A stretch of DNA of 64,000 nucleotides. It comes from Salinispora fenicalii (lineage in GTDB: Bacteria > Actinomycetota > Actinomycetes > Mycobacteriales > Micromonosporaceae). The position numbers and the translations under genes are program-made. The notes under the pieces are model-generated. The model worked only from the letters and a program-made list of their open reading frames with translations. It was not told where the DNA came from and searched no databases. The DNA lies in the NCBI RefSeq assembly GCF_000514815.1, contig NZ_KI911471.1:62001-126000 (forward strand), written 5' to 3'. Every line of letters begins with the position of its first letter. The stretch's first letter is position 1. Below are positions 44,504 to 53,631 of the stretch, in pieces.

Positions 44504-45106
44504 TCATCGGGTCCGGCCCAACAGCCGAATCGCCTGCCGGAGCAGGACCGGCACCGGGGGCACCTCCCCGTCCACCGTCTCCGCCACCGCGGTGACCGCC
44601 TGATCCGCCTGCGCCGCCGTCCAGCCGAGCCCGACCAGGGCCTGACGCACTTGCTCCGGCCAATTGCCGGTCGTGACGCCGGCCGCGGCGTCGGCACCGA
44701 CCGGGGCGGGACCGATCCGGTCCCGCAGCTCCAGCACAAGCCGCTCGGCGCCCTTCTTGCCGATCCCCGGCACCCGGGTCAACGCACCGATGTCGGCGTT
44801 GGCGATGGCCGCCCGGACCGCCTCCGGCGCGTGCACCGCGAGGACGGCCTGGGCCAGTCGGGGGCCGACCCCGCTGGCGGTCTGCAAGAGCTCGAACAGG
44901 GCCTTGGCGTCGTCATCGGCGAACCCGTAGAGGGTCAGCGAATCCTCCCGGACGACCAGGCTGGTGGCGAGGCGGGCCGGCTGGCCCACCCGCAGGTCAG
45001 CGATCGTGCCCGGCGCACACTGCACCGCCAGGCCCACCCCGCCGACCTCCACGACGGCGTGGTCGGGACCGATCGCGGTCACCACACCCCGGACACTGGC
45101 GATCAT
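44504..45106 (-). CDS. ruvA: Holliday junction DNA-binding protein RuvA
   Basis: 200 residues. OB fold MIASVRGVVTAIGPDHAVVE, helix-hairpin-helix DNA-binding motifs (LLQTASGVGPRLAQAVLAV and LTRVPGIGKKGAERLVLEL), then the domain III that binds RuvB. The ATG at 45106 overlaps the ruvC stop (ATGA). The frame upstream of it lies within ruvC and is not used. Confidence 0.96.
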   Translation of the reverse strand: MIASVRGVVTAIGPDHAVVEVGGVGLAVQCAPGTIADLRVGQPARLATSLVVREDSLTLYGFADDDAKALFELLQTASGVGPRLAQAVLAVHAPEAVRAAIANADIGALTRVPGIGKKGAERLVLELRDRIGPAPVGADAAAGVTTGNWPEQVRQALVGLGWTAAQADQAVTAVAETVDGEVPPVPVLLRQAIRLLGRTR

Positions 45107-45633
45107 CGGCCTCCTCCTCGTCGTCGGGCCCGGTCGGCGGCGGTCGCCAACTTCGAGCGGGTGCCACCGCGCCACACGTGGCAGATGGCCAGAGCCAGGG
45201 CGTCGGCGGCGTCCGCCGGGCGGGGCGGGGCGGAGAGCCGCAGCAGCCGCGTCACCATCGCGGTCATCTGGGCCTTGTCGGCCTGACCGGAGCCGGTCAC
45301 CGCCGCCTTCACCTCGCTCGGAGTGTAGGTCTGCACCGGCAGGCCCGCCCGCGCCCCGGCGAGAACGGCGACCCCGCTGGCCTGCGCCGTGCCCATCACC
45401 GTGCGGACATTGTGTTGGCTGAACACCCGCTCGACGGCCACGCTGTCCGGCTGGTGCTCGGCCACCAGGGCGGTGAGCGAGCGGTCCAGGGTCAGCAGGC
45501 GCAGCGGCAACTCGTCATCGGGATCGGTCTGGACGACGTGGTACGCCACCAACGTGCAGGGGCGCCCCGGCACGCCCTCGACCACGCCGACCCCACACCG
45601 GGTCAGCCCCGGGTCAACGCCGAGCACGCGCAC
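45103..45633 (-). CDS. ruvC: Holliday junction resolvase RuvC
   Basis: 176 residues. Catalytic acids in VRVLGVDPGLTRCGVGVV, VAVERVFSQHN and DAADALALAICH. The GTG at 45633 has GGAGGAGG about six bases upstream, fixing the start. First gene of ruvCAB; the 234-base gap before it is a divergent promoter region with the dehydrogenase gene. Confidence 0.96.
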   Translation of the reverse strand: MRVLGVDPGLTRCGVGVVEGVPGRPCTLVAYHVVQTDPDDELPLRLLTLDRSLTALVAEHQPDSVAVERVFSQHNVRTVMGTAQASGVAVLAGARAGLPVQTYTPSEVKAAVTGSGQADKAQMTAMVTRLLRLSAPPRPADAADALALAICHVWRGGTRSKLATAADRARRRGGGR

Positions 45634-45867
45634 GCCGCCTCCTCCCCAACCCACAGCAGTACGTGTGTTCGACACCCTATCGAGATCGTCGGAGCCGTAA
45701 CCGGCGGGACACGCCGGAGCCCGACGGCAGTAACGGCACCGAGCGCGACGCCAGTGCCGGCACCGCCGGGATTCGCCCGATGTCGACTGCGACCACACAG
45801 CACCGGCGGTGAGTATGTGCCGCTACCCCATGTGCGCCTGGCCGTACAGGTCGTAGTTTCATGCGCC

Positions 45868-46650
45868 ATGACGGCAGATCCGAGGACGACCCCCCACGTC
45901 GTACAGGTCGATCTCACCGGCCGAACCGCCCTGGTCACCGGGGGCGGTAGCGGCATCGGGCGGACATGCGCGCGACGACTCGGCGCCGCCGGCGCCACCG
46001 TGGTGGTGGTGGACCGGGACACCGCCGCCGCCCGGACGGTCGCCGCCGAAGTGGGTGGTCGGGCCGTCGGCGCCGACCTGGCGGACCCGGAGACGGTCAA
46101 CCGCCTCGATACCAAGGTCGACATCGTCGTCAACAACGCCGGGCTCCAACACGTCGCCCCGATCCCGGAGTTCGCCGTGGAACGGTTCGAATACCTGCAC
46201 CGGGTGATGGTGGAAGCCCCGTTCCTGGTCATCCGCCGGGCCCTGCCGCACATGTACGCCGAAGGCTGGGGGCGCATCGTCAACATCTCCTCCGTGCACG
46301 GGCTGCGCGCCTCGCCGTACAAGGCGGCGTACGTCTCGGCGAAACACGCGTTGGAGGGTCTGTCCAAGGTAGTCGCATTGGAGGGGGCCGCGCACGGCGT
46401 GACCGCCAACTGCGTCAACCCGGCGTACGTACGCACCGCGCTGGTGCAGCGCCAGATCGCCGACCAGGCCGCCAGCCACGGCATCCCGGAATCCGAGGTC
46501 GTCGAGAAGATCATGCTGGGCCGGGCGGCCATCAAGCGGCTGCTCGAACCGGAGGAGGTCGCCGAGTTGGTGGCGTACCTCTGCTCACCACCGGCGGCAT
46601 TCATCACCGGCGCGTCCATCGCCCTCGATGGGGGGTGGACGGCGAACTAG
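45868..46650 (+). CDS. 3-Hydroxybutyrate dehydrogenase (SDR family)
   Basis: 260 residues. Cofactor loop ALVTGGGSGIGRTCARRLG, NNAG in VDIVVNNAGLQHVAPIPEF, catalytic SSVHGLRASPYKAAYVSAK (S-Y-K), and the ending ALDGGWTAN. The LQHVAPI and DGGWTA parts are typical of D-3-hydroxybutyrate dehydrogenases, which interconvert 3-hydroxybutyrate and acetoacetate with NAD. ATG at 45868 is used. It is followed by a PucR-type regulator 14 bases later. Confidence 0.85.
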   Translation: MTADPRTTPHVVQVDLTGRTALVTGGGSGIGRTCARRLGAAGATVVVVDRDTAAARTVAAEVGGRAVGADLADPETVNRLDTKVDIVVNNAGLQHVAPIPEFAVERFEYLHRVMVEAPFLVIRRALPHMYAEGWGRIVNISSVHGLRASPYKAAYVSAKHALEGLSKVVALEGAAHGVTANCVNPAYVRTALVQRQIADQAASHGIPESEVVEKIMLGRAAIKRLLEPEEVAELVAYLCSPPAAFITGASIALDGGWTAN

Positions 46651-46664
46651 GGCACCGGCGCACA

Positions 46665-48584
46665 ATGACCGTCATGTCCTCGCCGGTGGAGTTCCTGGAA
46701 CTGCTCGCCCGCGAAGCCGCGGCGGTGGAGTTTGAAGGCCCGCTGGTGGCCGCGCGCACCACCGGAGCACCTCCGGAGCGGCTGGCCGAGCTGGAACGGG
46801 CCAAGACGGTCGCGTTGCGGGTACGGGCGCTGCTGGAACGACGGCGACGCCGGGAAAGTGAACTCTCCGGGCTGTACGACACCGTCAGCGACCTGGCCGG
46901 GCTCCGCGACCTGGACGACGTGCTGCGGGCGATCGCGCGCCGGGCCCGGAACCTACTCGACGCCGATGTCGCGTACATGACGCTCAACGACGACACGCGC
47001 GGCGACACCTACATGCGGGTCACCGATGGCTCAGTGTCGGCTCGATTCCAACGGCTGCGGCTACCGATGGGCGCCGGCCTCGGTGGCCTGGTCGCCCAGT
47101 CCGGTGCCCCCTACGTCACCGCGAACTATCCGGCGGACGACCGGTTCCACCACACCCGCGAGATCGACGCCGGCGTCGGTGAGGAGGGCCTGGTGGCGAT
47201 CCTCGGCGTGCCGCTGCGGCTGGGCTCGATCTCGATCGGCGTGCTCTACGCGGCCAACCGCTCGGCACGCCCGTTCGCCCGGGAGGAGGTGGCCCTGCTG
47301 GCGTCGCTGGCCGCGCACGCCGCCGTCGCGATCGACACCGCTCGGCTGCTCACCGAGACCCGCTCCGCGTTGGCGGAGCTGTCGACGGCCAACACCACCA
47401 TCGGGGCACACAGCGCGTCAGTGGAGCGCGCGGCGGCGGCACACGACCGGATGACCGCGCTGGTGCTCCGGGGCGGCGGAGTGGAGGAGGTCGCCGCCGC
47501 CGTACCGGAGGTGCTGGGCGGAGCGCTCCTGGCCCTGGACGCCGAGGGGCGGCTCCTGGCCCGGGTCGGCGAGATCGACGAACCGAGGCGGGCGGAGATC
47601 GTGGCCGCGGTGGCCGCGTCCCGGGCCTCGGGGCGCAGCGTGCGTCGCGGCCCACTCTGGTACGCCGCCGTGGTCGCCGGCGCCGAGAACCTGGGGGCGT
47701 TGGTGCTTCGCCCGGACGACGAGTTGGTCGACGCCGACCAGCAAATCCTGGAGCGGGCCGCTCTGGTCACCGCGCTGCTGCTGTTGTTTCGACGGACGGT
47801 CGCCGAGGCGGAGGGGCGGGTCCGCGGTGAACTCCTCGACGACCTGATCGCCGACCCGCCGCGCGACACTGACGCGCTCCGCGACCGGGCCCGCCGACTC
47901 GACGTGGACGTGGACACCGCGCAGGTGCTGGTCTGTGTGCACGACGGCGCAATCGCCGCGACGGACTCGGCCCGGCAACGGACCCTCTCCTGGGCCACCA
48001 CCTACGCCTGCACCCGCGGCGGGCTGGCTGCGGCCCGGGACGGGAAGGTGGTGCTGATGCTGCCCGGCTCGGACGCCGGCGGCGCTGCCCGCGCGGTGAC
48101 GCGGGACCTGTCCCGACTGACCGGTCGACGGGTCACCGCCGGCGGCGCGGGTCCCGCCACCGGTCCGACCTCGCTGGCAGCGGCGTTCCGCGAGGCGGAG
48201 CGCTGTCTGACCGCACTCGGCGCGCTCGGCCGGGCCGGGCAGGGCGCCAGTGCGGACGAGTTGGGCTTCGTCGGCCTGCTGCTGGGCGCGGTCGATATCG
48301 GCGGCGACCGTGATGTCTCCCGGTTCCTGGCAGCCACCGTGGGGCCAGTGATCGACTACGATGCCCGCCGGGGCACCGCCCTGGTACGGACCCTGGAGGC
48401 GTACTTCGGGGTGGGGAGCAGCCTGACCCGCGCCGCGGAGCAGCTACATGTGCACGTCAACACGGTCACCCAACGGCTGGAGCGGGTCGGCCATCTCCTC
48501 GGCGTTGACTGGCAGCAGCCGGAGCGCGTGCTCGAGGTGCAGCTCGCACTCCGGCTACACCGACTCCGCCACCCGCCCGGTTGA
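46665..48584 (+). CDS. GAF-domain PucR/CdaR-type transcriptional regulator
   Basis: 639 residues. A charged helical lead (about 25-80, LERAKTVALRVRALLERRRR), a GAF domain (about 85-245, ARNLLDADVAYMTLNDD to LAAHAAVAIDTARL), a middle sensor-like domain, and a C-terminal PucR-type helix-turn-helix (YFGVGSSLTRAAEQLHVHVNTVTQRLERV). It probably senses a small metabolite and controls the dehydrogenase gene, and perhaps the facing liv operon. ATG at 46674 is an alternative start. Confidence 0.88.
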   Translation: MTVMSSPVEFLELLAREAAAVEFEGPLVAARTTGAPPERLAELERAKTVALRVRALLERRRRRESELSGLYDTVSDLAGLRDLDDVLRAIARRARNLLDADVAYMTLNDDTRGDTYMRVTDGSVSARFQRLRLPMGAGLGGLVAQSGAPYVTANYPADDRFHHTREIDAGVGEEGLVAILGVPLRLGSISIGVLYAANRSARPFAREEVALLASLAAHAAVAIDTARLLTETRSALAELSTANTTIGAHSASVERAAAAHDRMTALVLRGGGVEEVAAAVPEVLGGALLALDAEGRLLARVGEIDEPRRAEIVAAVAASRASGRSVRRGPLWYAAVVAGAENLGALVLRPDDELVDADQQILERAALVTALLLLFRRTVAEAEGRVRGELLDDLIADPPRDTDALRDRARRLDVDVDTAQVLVCVHDGAIAATDSARQRTLSWATTYACTRGGLAAARDGKVVLMLPGSDAGGAARAVTRDLSRLTGRRVTAGGAGPATGPTSLAAAFREAERCLTALGALGRAGQGASADELGFVGLLLGAVDIGGDRDVSRFLAATVGPVIDYDARRGTALVRTLEAYFGVGSSLTRAAEQLHVHVNTVTQRLERVGHLLGVDWQQPERVLEVQLALRLHRLRHPPG

Positions 48585-48625
48585 GCCCGCCCCAGTTGAG
48601 GCTGTGTCCGCCCCGCGGCCGGGCC

Positions 48626-49639
48626 TCATTCCCGGCGCCCCCACCAGCGCCGGGCCAACGCGGACGCGGTGCCCCAGATGCCCCGCCGGAACAGCAGCAC
48701 CACCACGACGAAGATGCCGCCGGTGACCAGCCCGATCGCTTCGAAGCCGGAGAACGACAGCCAGTCCTCCAGGCGGACCAGGATGCCGGCGCCGAGCACG
48801 CCACCCCAGAGGGTGCCGATGCCGCCGAGGACCACCACGATCACCGCCTTGCCGGAGGTGGTCCAGTGCAGAACCTCCAGCGAGACGAAGCGATGGCTGA
48901 CGGCGAAGAGCCCACCGCCGAGGCCGGCGACGAAGCCGGAGAGCACAAACACGGTGAGCTTGTACCGGTGCACCGGGTAGCCGAGCGCACGGGCACGCGC
49001 CGGGTTATCCCGGATCCCGACCAGCACCCGACCGAACGGCGAGTGGACGATTCGCCAGGCGCCGGCCAGACCGAGCAACACGATCGGCAGGATCGCGTAG
49101 TAGAAGTAGTAGTCGTCGGTCAGGTCCAGCCCGAACAGCTCCCGCGGCACCCCCTGCAGGCCGTTCTCGCCCTGGGTCACCGACCGCCACTCGTTGGCGA
49201 CGTAGTAGACCAGCTGCGCGAAGGCGAGGGTGACCATGGCGAAGTAGATTCCGGTTCGCCGTACCGCCAGGTAGCCGATCGGCGCCGCGAGCACCGCCGC
49301 GGCGAGCGCCCCGGCCAGCACCGCGGCCGGAAACGGCAGGCCCAGGTGGATCGCCACCAGACCGGTCACGTACGCCGAGACGCCCCAGAAGGCCGCGTGC
49401 CCGAAGGACAGCAAGCCGGTGAAGCCGAGCAGCAGGTCCACCGCGACGGCGAAGAGCGCCCAGCAGAGGATGTCCACCGCCACCGCCGGGTACAGGCCGT
49501 TCGGTAGCCAGAGCGCCACCGCCAGGCCGGTGACGAGCAGCGCGTACCGGGCCCAGCCGGGGGCCCGGGCCGCCGCGACCAGGCCACTGGGCGCCCCCCG
49601 CCCGGCCGGCTCGGACCTGCTCTCCACGGTGCTCGTCAT
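48626..49639 (-). CDS. livM: Branched-chain-amino-acid-type ABC permease, LivM-like
   Basis: 337 residues, about ten helices. LivM signature regions are LLLGFTGLLSFGHAAFWGVSAYVTG and FALVTLAF-like (FAMVTLAFAQLVYYVANEW), then AWRIVHSPFGRVLVGIRDNPARARALGYPV. It pairs with LivH as the membrane channel. ATG at 49639 overlaps the livH stop (ATGA). Last gene of the operon. Confidence 0.9.
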   Translation of the reverse strand: MTSTVESRSEPAGRGAPSGLVAAARAPGWARYALLVTGLAVALWLPNGLYPAVAVDILCWALFAVAVDLLLGFTGLLSFGHAAFWGVSAYVTGLVAIHLGLPFPAAVLAGALAAAVLAAPIGYLAVRRTGIYFAMVTLAFAQLVYYVANEWRSVTQGENGLQGVPRELFGLDLTDDYYFYYAILPIVLLGLAGAWRIVHSPFGRVLVGIRDNPARARALGYPVHRYKLTVFVLSGFVAGLGGGLFAVSHRFVSLEVLHWTTSGKAVIVVVLGGIGTLWGGVLGAGILVRLEDWLSFSGFEAIGLVTGGIFVVVVLLFRRGIWGTASALARRWWGRRE

Positions 49640-50517
49640 GCTGGCGCCTCCGCCCGGCCGAAGAGTCCGGCCGGGCGCCAGAGCAGCACGGCGGCCATCA
49701 CGATGAAGACGATCGTCTGGGCCACGATCGGGAAGGCGGAGAGGTAGGCCTCGGCCCACGCCTGCACCATCCCGATCCCGAAGCCGGCGGCGACCGAGCC
49801 GAAGATCGACCCCAGCCCACCGATCACCACCACCGCGAACACCACGATGATGAGGTCCGCTCCCATCAGCGGGTTGACCGCGCGCATCGGCGCGGCGAGC
49901 ACCCCGGCCAGCCCGGCCAGCGCGATACCGAAGCCGAAGACCGGGGTGATCCAGCGCCCGACGTTGATGCCGAGCGCCCGGGTCAGCTCCGGCCGCTCCG
50001 TCGCGGCCCGAACGACCATGCCGACCCGGGTACGGGCCAGCGCCCACCACACCCCGACGCAGACCGCCACCGCGAAGCCGAGGATGAAGACCCGGTACGT
50101 CGGGAAGTCGAAGAGTCCGAAGTCGACCGAGCCGCGGAGCCCGGCCGGCGCCTCGTACGGGCTGGACTGCACCCCGTACCGGAGCTTCACCAGGTCCTGC
50201 AGAATCAGCGTGAGGCCGAAGGTGAGCAGGAAGTTGTAGAGCGGGTCGAGCCGGGTGAGCCGGTGGATGAACGCCCGCTCCAGCGCCATGCCGAGCAGCG
50301 CCAGGGCCAGCGGCACGACCACCAGGGCGGCCCAGAACGGCACTCCCGCCTCGGCCAGCAGCACGTACGCGCCGAAGGCACCGAGCATGTAGAAGGCGCC
50401 GTGGGCGAAGTTCACCACCCGCAGCATCCCGAAGATGACCGCGAGGCCGAGCGCGAGCAGGGCGTAGAACGCCCCGCTGACCAGCCCGTTGAAGGTGCTT
50501 TGGAGAAAAGCGGTCAC
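49636..50517 (-). CDS. livH: Branched-chain-amino-acid-type ABC permease, LivH-like
   Basis: 293 residues, about eight helices. GLVSGAFYALLALGLAVIFGMLRVVNFAHGAFYMLGAF is the family N-terminus; the EAA-like loop is VGMVVRAATERPELTRALGIN. The GTG at 50517 overlaps the substrate-binding-protein stop (GTGA). Confidence 0.9.
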   Translation of the reverse strand: MTAFLQSTFNGLVSGAFYALLALGLAVIFGMLRVVNFAHGAFYMLGAFGAYVLLAEAGVPFWAALVVVPLALALLGMALERAFIHRLTRLDPLYNFLLTFGLTLILQDLVKLRYGVQSSPYEAPAGLRGSVDFGLFDFPTYRVFILGFAVAVCVGVWWALARTRVGMVVRAATERPELTRALGINVGRWITPVFGFGIALAGLAGVLAAPMRAVNPLMGADLIIVVFAVVVIGGLGSIFGSVAAGFGIGMVQAWAEAYLSAFPIVAQTIVFIVMAAVLLWRPAGLFGRAEAPA

Positions 50518-51767
50518 AGCGTGCAGTCCGGGGACGGGGCTCGGAACGCCTCCTCGGCCGGGATGGTGTCGAGGATCCGTACGTAGTCCCACTCCTCGGT
50601 GACCTCGGACTGCGGCTTCACCTGGGCCAGGTAGGCGTCGTGGATCACCCGGTGGTCCTCCGCCCGAATCTTGCCGTTGCGCAGGAAGATGTCGTTGACC
50701 TCCTTGCCCTCCAACTCCGCGACGATCGTGTCGGCGTCGTCGGTGCCGGCCGCCTGGACCGCCTCCAGGTACTGGGTGGCGGCGGAGTAGTTCGCCGCGT
50801 GCGCGAACGACGGCCGGGTGCCCGTCTCCTGCTGGAAGCGGTCGGCGAACTCCCGGTTCTGCTGGTCGAAGTTCCAGTACCAGGCGTCGGTGTAGGTGGT
50901 GCCGGCCAGCGCCGCCGGGGTGAGCGAGTGAATGTCGGTGATGAACATCAGGCCGACGGCCAGACCCACGCCCTTGTCGCGCAGCTCGAACTCGTTGTAC
51001 TGCTTCACCACGTTGACGAGTTCCGCCCCGGCCTGCATGGTGCCGAGGACGTCCGGCTTCGGGTCCAGCGTCGCCGCCTTGAGCAGGTAGCTGGAGTAGT
51101 CGCCGCTGGTGTTCGGGAACGGCGCCCCGTCCTTGCCGACCACCTGCCCGCCGGCGTCGGCGATGGCCGTGGAGAAGCTCTTCTCCATGTCCTGGCCGAA
51201 GGCGTAGTTCGGGTAGAGGATGTACCAGTTCCGGCCGACCTGCTCGGTAGTGGTCCGGCCCGTGCCGTTGGCCAGCATGTACGTGTCGTACGCGTAGTGG
51301 AAGGTGTATTTGTTGCAGCTTTTGCCGGTGAGGTCGGTAGTCGCCGCGCTGATGTTGAAGTAGAGCCTGCGCTTCTCCTTCGCCACGTCGGCGACCCGCA
51401 GCGCCGCCGACGAGGTGGGCACGTCCAGGATCAGGTCGACCCCCTGCCGGTCGTACATCTCCTGGGCCTTGCTGTTCGCCAGGTCCGGCTTGTTCTGGTG
51501 GTCGGCGCTGCGCACGCTGATGTCCGTGGTGACCGCCCGGTCGCCGTACTTCGCCTGGAAGTCGGCGATCGCCAGCTCCACGGCCGTGACCGAGTTTCGG
51601 CCCGACAGCTCGGAGTAGGCACCGGACTGGTCGTTGAGGACACCCAGCACGATCGCGCCTCCGGTCACCTTCTCGTCCCCATCGGATTGGGGACCCCCAC
51701 CACCGCAGCCGGCGACCACGAGCGCCGTGGCCGTTGCCGCCGCGACCAAACCCACCGTCCTACGCAT
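50514..51767 (-). CDS. Lipoprotein substrate-binding protein of Liv-type ABC transporter
   Basis: 417 residues, type I periplasmic-binding fold. Signal peptide with lipobox VVAG-Cys21, then VLGVLNDQSGAYSELSGRNS and YPNYAFGQDMEKSF. It belongs to the LivK-like class whose ligands include amino acids, short-chain amides, urea and aromatic acids; the ligand cannot be told. ATG at 51767 (AAGGG seven bases upstream) or 51773. Between livF and livH, so it is cotranscribed. Confidence 0.87.
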   Translation of the reverse strand: MRRTVGLVAAATATALVVAGCGGGGPQSDGDEKVTGGAIVLGVLNDQSGAYSELSGRNSVTAVELAIADFQAKYGDRAVTTDISVRSADHQNKPDLANSKAQEMYDRQGVDLILDVPTSSAALRVADVAKEKRRLYFNISAATTDLTGKSCNKYTFHYAYDTYMLANGTGRTTTEQVGRNWYILYPNYAFGQDMEKSFSTAIADAGGQVVGKDGAPFPNTSGDYSSYLLKAATLDPKPDVLGTMQAGAELVNVVKQYNEFELRDKGVGLAVGLMFITDIHSLTPAALAGTTYTDAWYWNFDQQNREFADRFQQETGTRPSFAHAANYSAATQYLEAVQAAGTDDADTIVAELEGKEVNDIFLRNGKIRAEDHRVIHDAYLAQVKPQSEVTEEWDYVRILDTIPAEEAFRAPSPDCTL

Positions 51768-51813
51768 GACCATCCCTTCGTCCGCGCACCGCGCGGGATC
51801 GGTCCTGAGCTAC

Positions 51814-52506
51814 TCAGATGCCGAGGTACGACAGCAGTTCGCGTTCCCGCGACCGCACCTCGGAGTTCTCCATCGCCGCCGTGACGCGCCCCTCGGCCAG
51901 CAGGTAGTGCCGGTCGGCGACGCTGGTGGCGAAGCGCAGGTTCTGCTCCACCAGCAGCACCGTCACCCCGTGCCGCTTGGCTTCCCGCAGCAGGTCCCCG
52001 ACCTGCTGCACGAGCAGCGGCGCCAGCCCTTCGGTCGGTTCGTCGCAGAGCAGCATGCGGGCGCCCATCCGCAGGACCCGGGCCAGCGCCAGCATCTGTT
52101 GCTCGCCGCCGGAGAGCGTCGTGGCGGCCGAGTTGCGCCGCTGGTAGAGGGCGGGGAACGCCTCGTACACCCGCTCCAGCGACCACGGGTCGGGCCCCAC
52201 GGTGGGCGGCAGGGTCAGATTCTCGGTCACGGTCAGGGTGGCGTAGCTACCCCGATCGTCGGGGACCCAGCCGAGTCCCAGCCGGGCACGCCGGTCCGCC
52301 GACAGGTTGCCGAGCTCTGTCCCGCTCAGCTCGACGGTGCCCCGCCAGCCGGTGTGCAGGCCCATGACGCAGCGCAGCAGGGTCGACTTGCCGGCGCCGT
52401 TGCGGCCCACCAGGGTGACCACTTCACCGGGGTCCACGTGGAGACCGGCGTCCCGCAGCACCTGCGCCTCGCCGTACCAGGCGGAGAGGTTCTCAATGCG
52501 CAGCAT
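51814..52506 (-). CDS. livF: ABC transporter ATP-binding protein, LivF-like
   Basis: 230 residues. Walker A LVGRNGAGKSTLLRC, signature LSGGEQQMLALARVL, Walker B MLLCDEPTEGLAPL, H-loop VLLVEQNLRFA. The ATG overlaps the end of livG by 14 bases. Confidence 0.92.
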   Translation of the reverse strand: MLRIENLSAWYGEAQVLRDAGLHVDPGEVVTLVGRNGAGKSTLLRCVMGLHTGWRGTVELSGTELGNLSADRRARLGLGWVPDDRGSYATLTVTENLTLPPTVGPDPWSLERVYEAFPALYQRRNSAATTLSGGEQQMLALARVLRMGARMLLCDEPTEGLAPLLVQQVGDLLREAKRHGVTVLLVEQNLRFATSVADRHYLLAEGRVTAAMENSEVRSRERELLSYLGI

Positions 52507-53254
52507 CGGCAGCTCCCAGGTAGGCGGTGATCACCCGTTCGTCGGCGCGAACCTGCTCGTACGGGCCTTCGACGAGGACCCGGCCGGCCTGCAGGACGGT
52601 GACGGTGTCGGCGAGCCGCCCGACGACGCTCATGTTGTGCTCGACCAGCACCACGGTTCGGCCCTGCCGAACCTGGGCGATCAGCTCGACGGTGCGGTCA
52701 ACGTCCTCCAGCCCCATGCCCGCGGTCGGCTCGTCCAGCAGCAGCACCTTCGGGTCCAGGGCGAGGGCGATCGCCAGCTCCAGGGCACGCTTGCGACCGT
52801 AGGCCAGGGCCTCGGCGGGAACCGCCGCCAAGTCGGCCAGGCCGACCATCGCCAACAGTTCGTCGGCCCGATCGGTGTAGCGCCGCATCAGCTTCGCCGA
52901 CCGCCAGAACCGCCAGCCCAGCCCGCTCGGACTCTGCAACGCCAATTCGACATGTTCCCGGGCGGACAGCTGCGGAAAGAGGCTGGTGATCTGGAAGGAG
53001 CGGGCGACGCCCCGGCGGGCGACCTGCTCCGCCGGCAGGCCGGTGATGTCGCATCCCGCCAACTCGATCCGGCCACCGGTGGGCGACAGGAACCCGGTGA
53101 GCAGGTTGAACAGAGTTGTCTTGCCCGCACCGTTCGGGCCGACGAGCGCATGCACGCTGCCGTCGGCGACCGCCAGGTCAATGCCGTCGACCGCGCGGAA
53201 GCCCCGGAAGTCGCGGGTCAACCCGTGGGCCGACAGGAGACCTTGCCCGGCCAT
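52493..53254 (-). CDS. livG: ABC transporter ATP-binding protein, LivG-like
   Basis: 253 residues. Walker A LVGPNGAGKTTLFNLLTG, ARSFQITSLFPQLSAREHVELAL (LivG Q-loop region), Walker B VLLLDEPTAGMG, H-loop VLVEHNMSVV. The signature motif reads LAYGRKRALELAIAL instead of LSGGQ, which is normal for LivG. ATG at 53254 has GGGGAGAGG upstream; GTG at 53260 is possible. First gene of the liv operon. Confidence 0.92.
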   Translation of the reverse strand: MAGQGLLSAHGLTRDFRGFRAVDGIDLAVADGSVHALVGPNGAGKTTLFNLLTGFLSPTGGRIELAGCDITGLPAEQVARRGVARSFQITSLFPQLSAREHVELALQSPSGLGWRFWRSAKLMRRYTDRADELLAMVGLADLAAVPAEALAYGRKRALELAIALALDPKVLLLDEPTAGMGLEDVDRTVELIAQVRQGRTVVLVEHNMSVVGRLADTVTVLQAGRVLVEGPYEQVRADERVITAYLGAADAAH

Positions 53255-53631
53255 CGCCACCCCTCTCCCCGGCCTGGCGACGGACGAAAGTGGTGACTGC
53301 GGTCACAGGTCCGTCGGGTGTGCAGGAAACCTACGGCCGTAGATCGAGGAGAGGCTATGTTGCCGGACACCACATTCCGACATCCGGATGCGTGGCCGAA
53401 CGACGCCCCTTCCCCCAGGTTCATCTCGCGGAGATGCTCAATCAACACACCCCCGCACACCAGCGAGCGTCTTCGGCAAGGCCGCCAACTCCTAACCCGC
53501 GGGCCTTGTTGCTTCTTCCGGTGTTGTTGCTTCCTCGGGGATTTGAAAACCGGGATCAGGCGGTCGCCGCCGAAGTGGATCTCGGCGATGTTGGCTTCGA
53601 TCAGTGCCTTGCGCTGGCGTCGCGGCGGCGT
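53255..53631. other. Intergenic stretch with rearrangement junctions
   Basis: 377 bases between livG and the DegT gene. From livG it holds the liv promoter region, then on the plus strand a ribosome-site-like GAGGAGAGG and ATG at 53357 opening MLPDTTFRHPDAW..., which soon turns into Cys/Arg-rich nonsense and looks truncated. Beyond about 53480 the minus strand reads a recombinase-like tail. Short repeats TTGTTGCTTC at about 53508 and 53525 are present. No intact gene is supported. Confidence 0.4.
53537..53628 (-). pseudogene. Possible serine-recombinase C-terminal relic
   Basis: The minus strand reads RRQRKALIEANIAEIHFGGD followed by RLIPVFKSP, which resembles the C-terminal end of large serine recombinases of actinobacterial mobile elements as I recall them. 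Nothing upstream of it on that strand is recombinase; it stops at the DegT gene boundary. If right, it marks an old integration end. The match is short. Confidence 0.35.
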
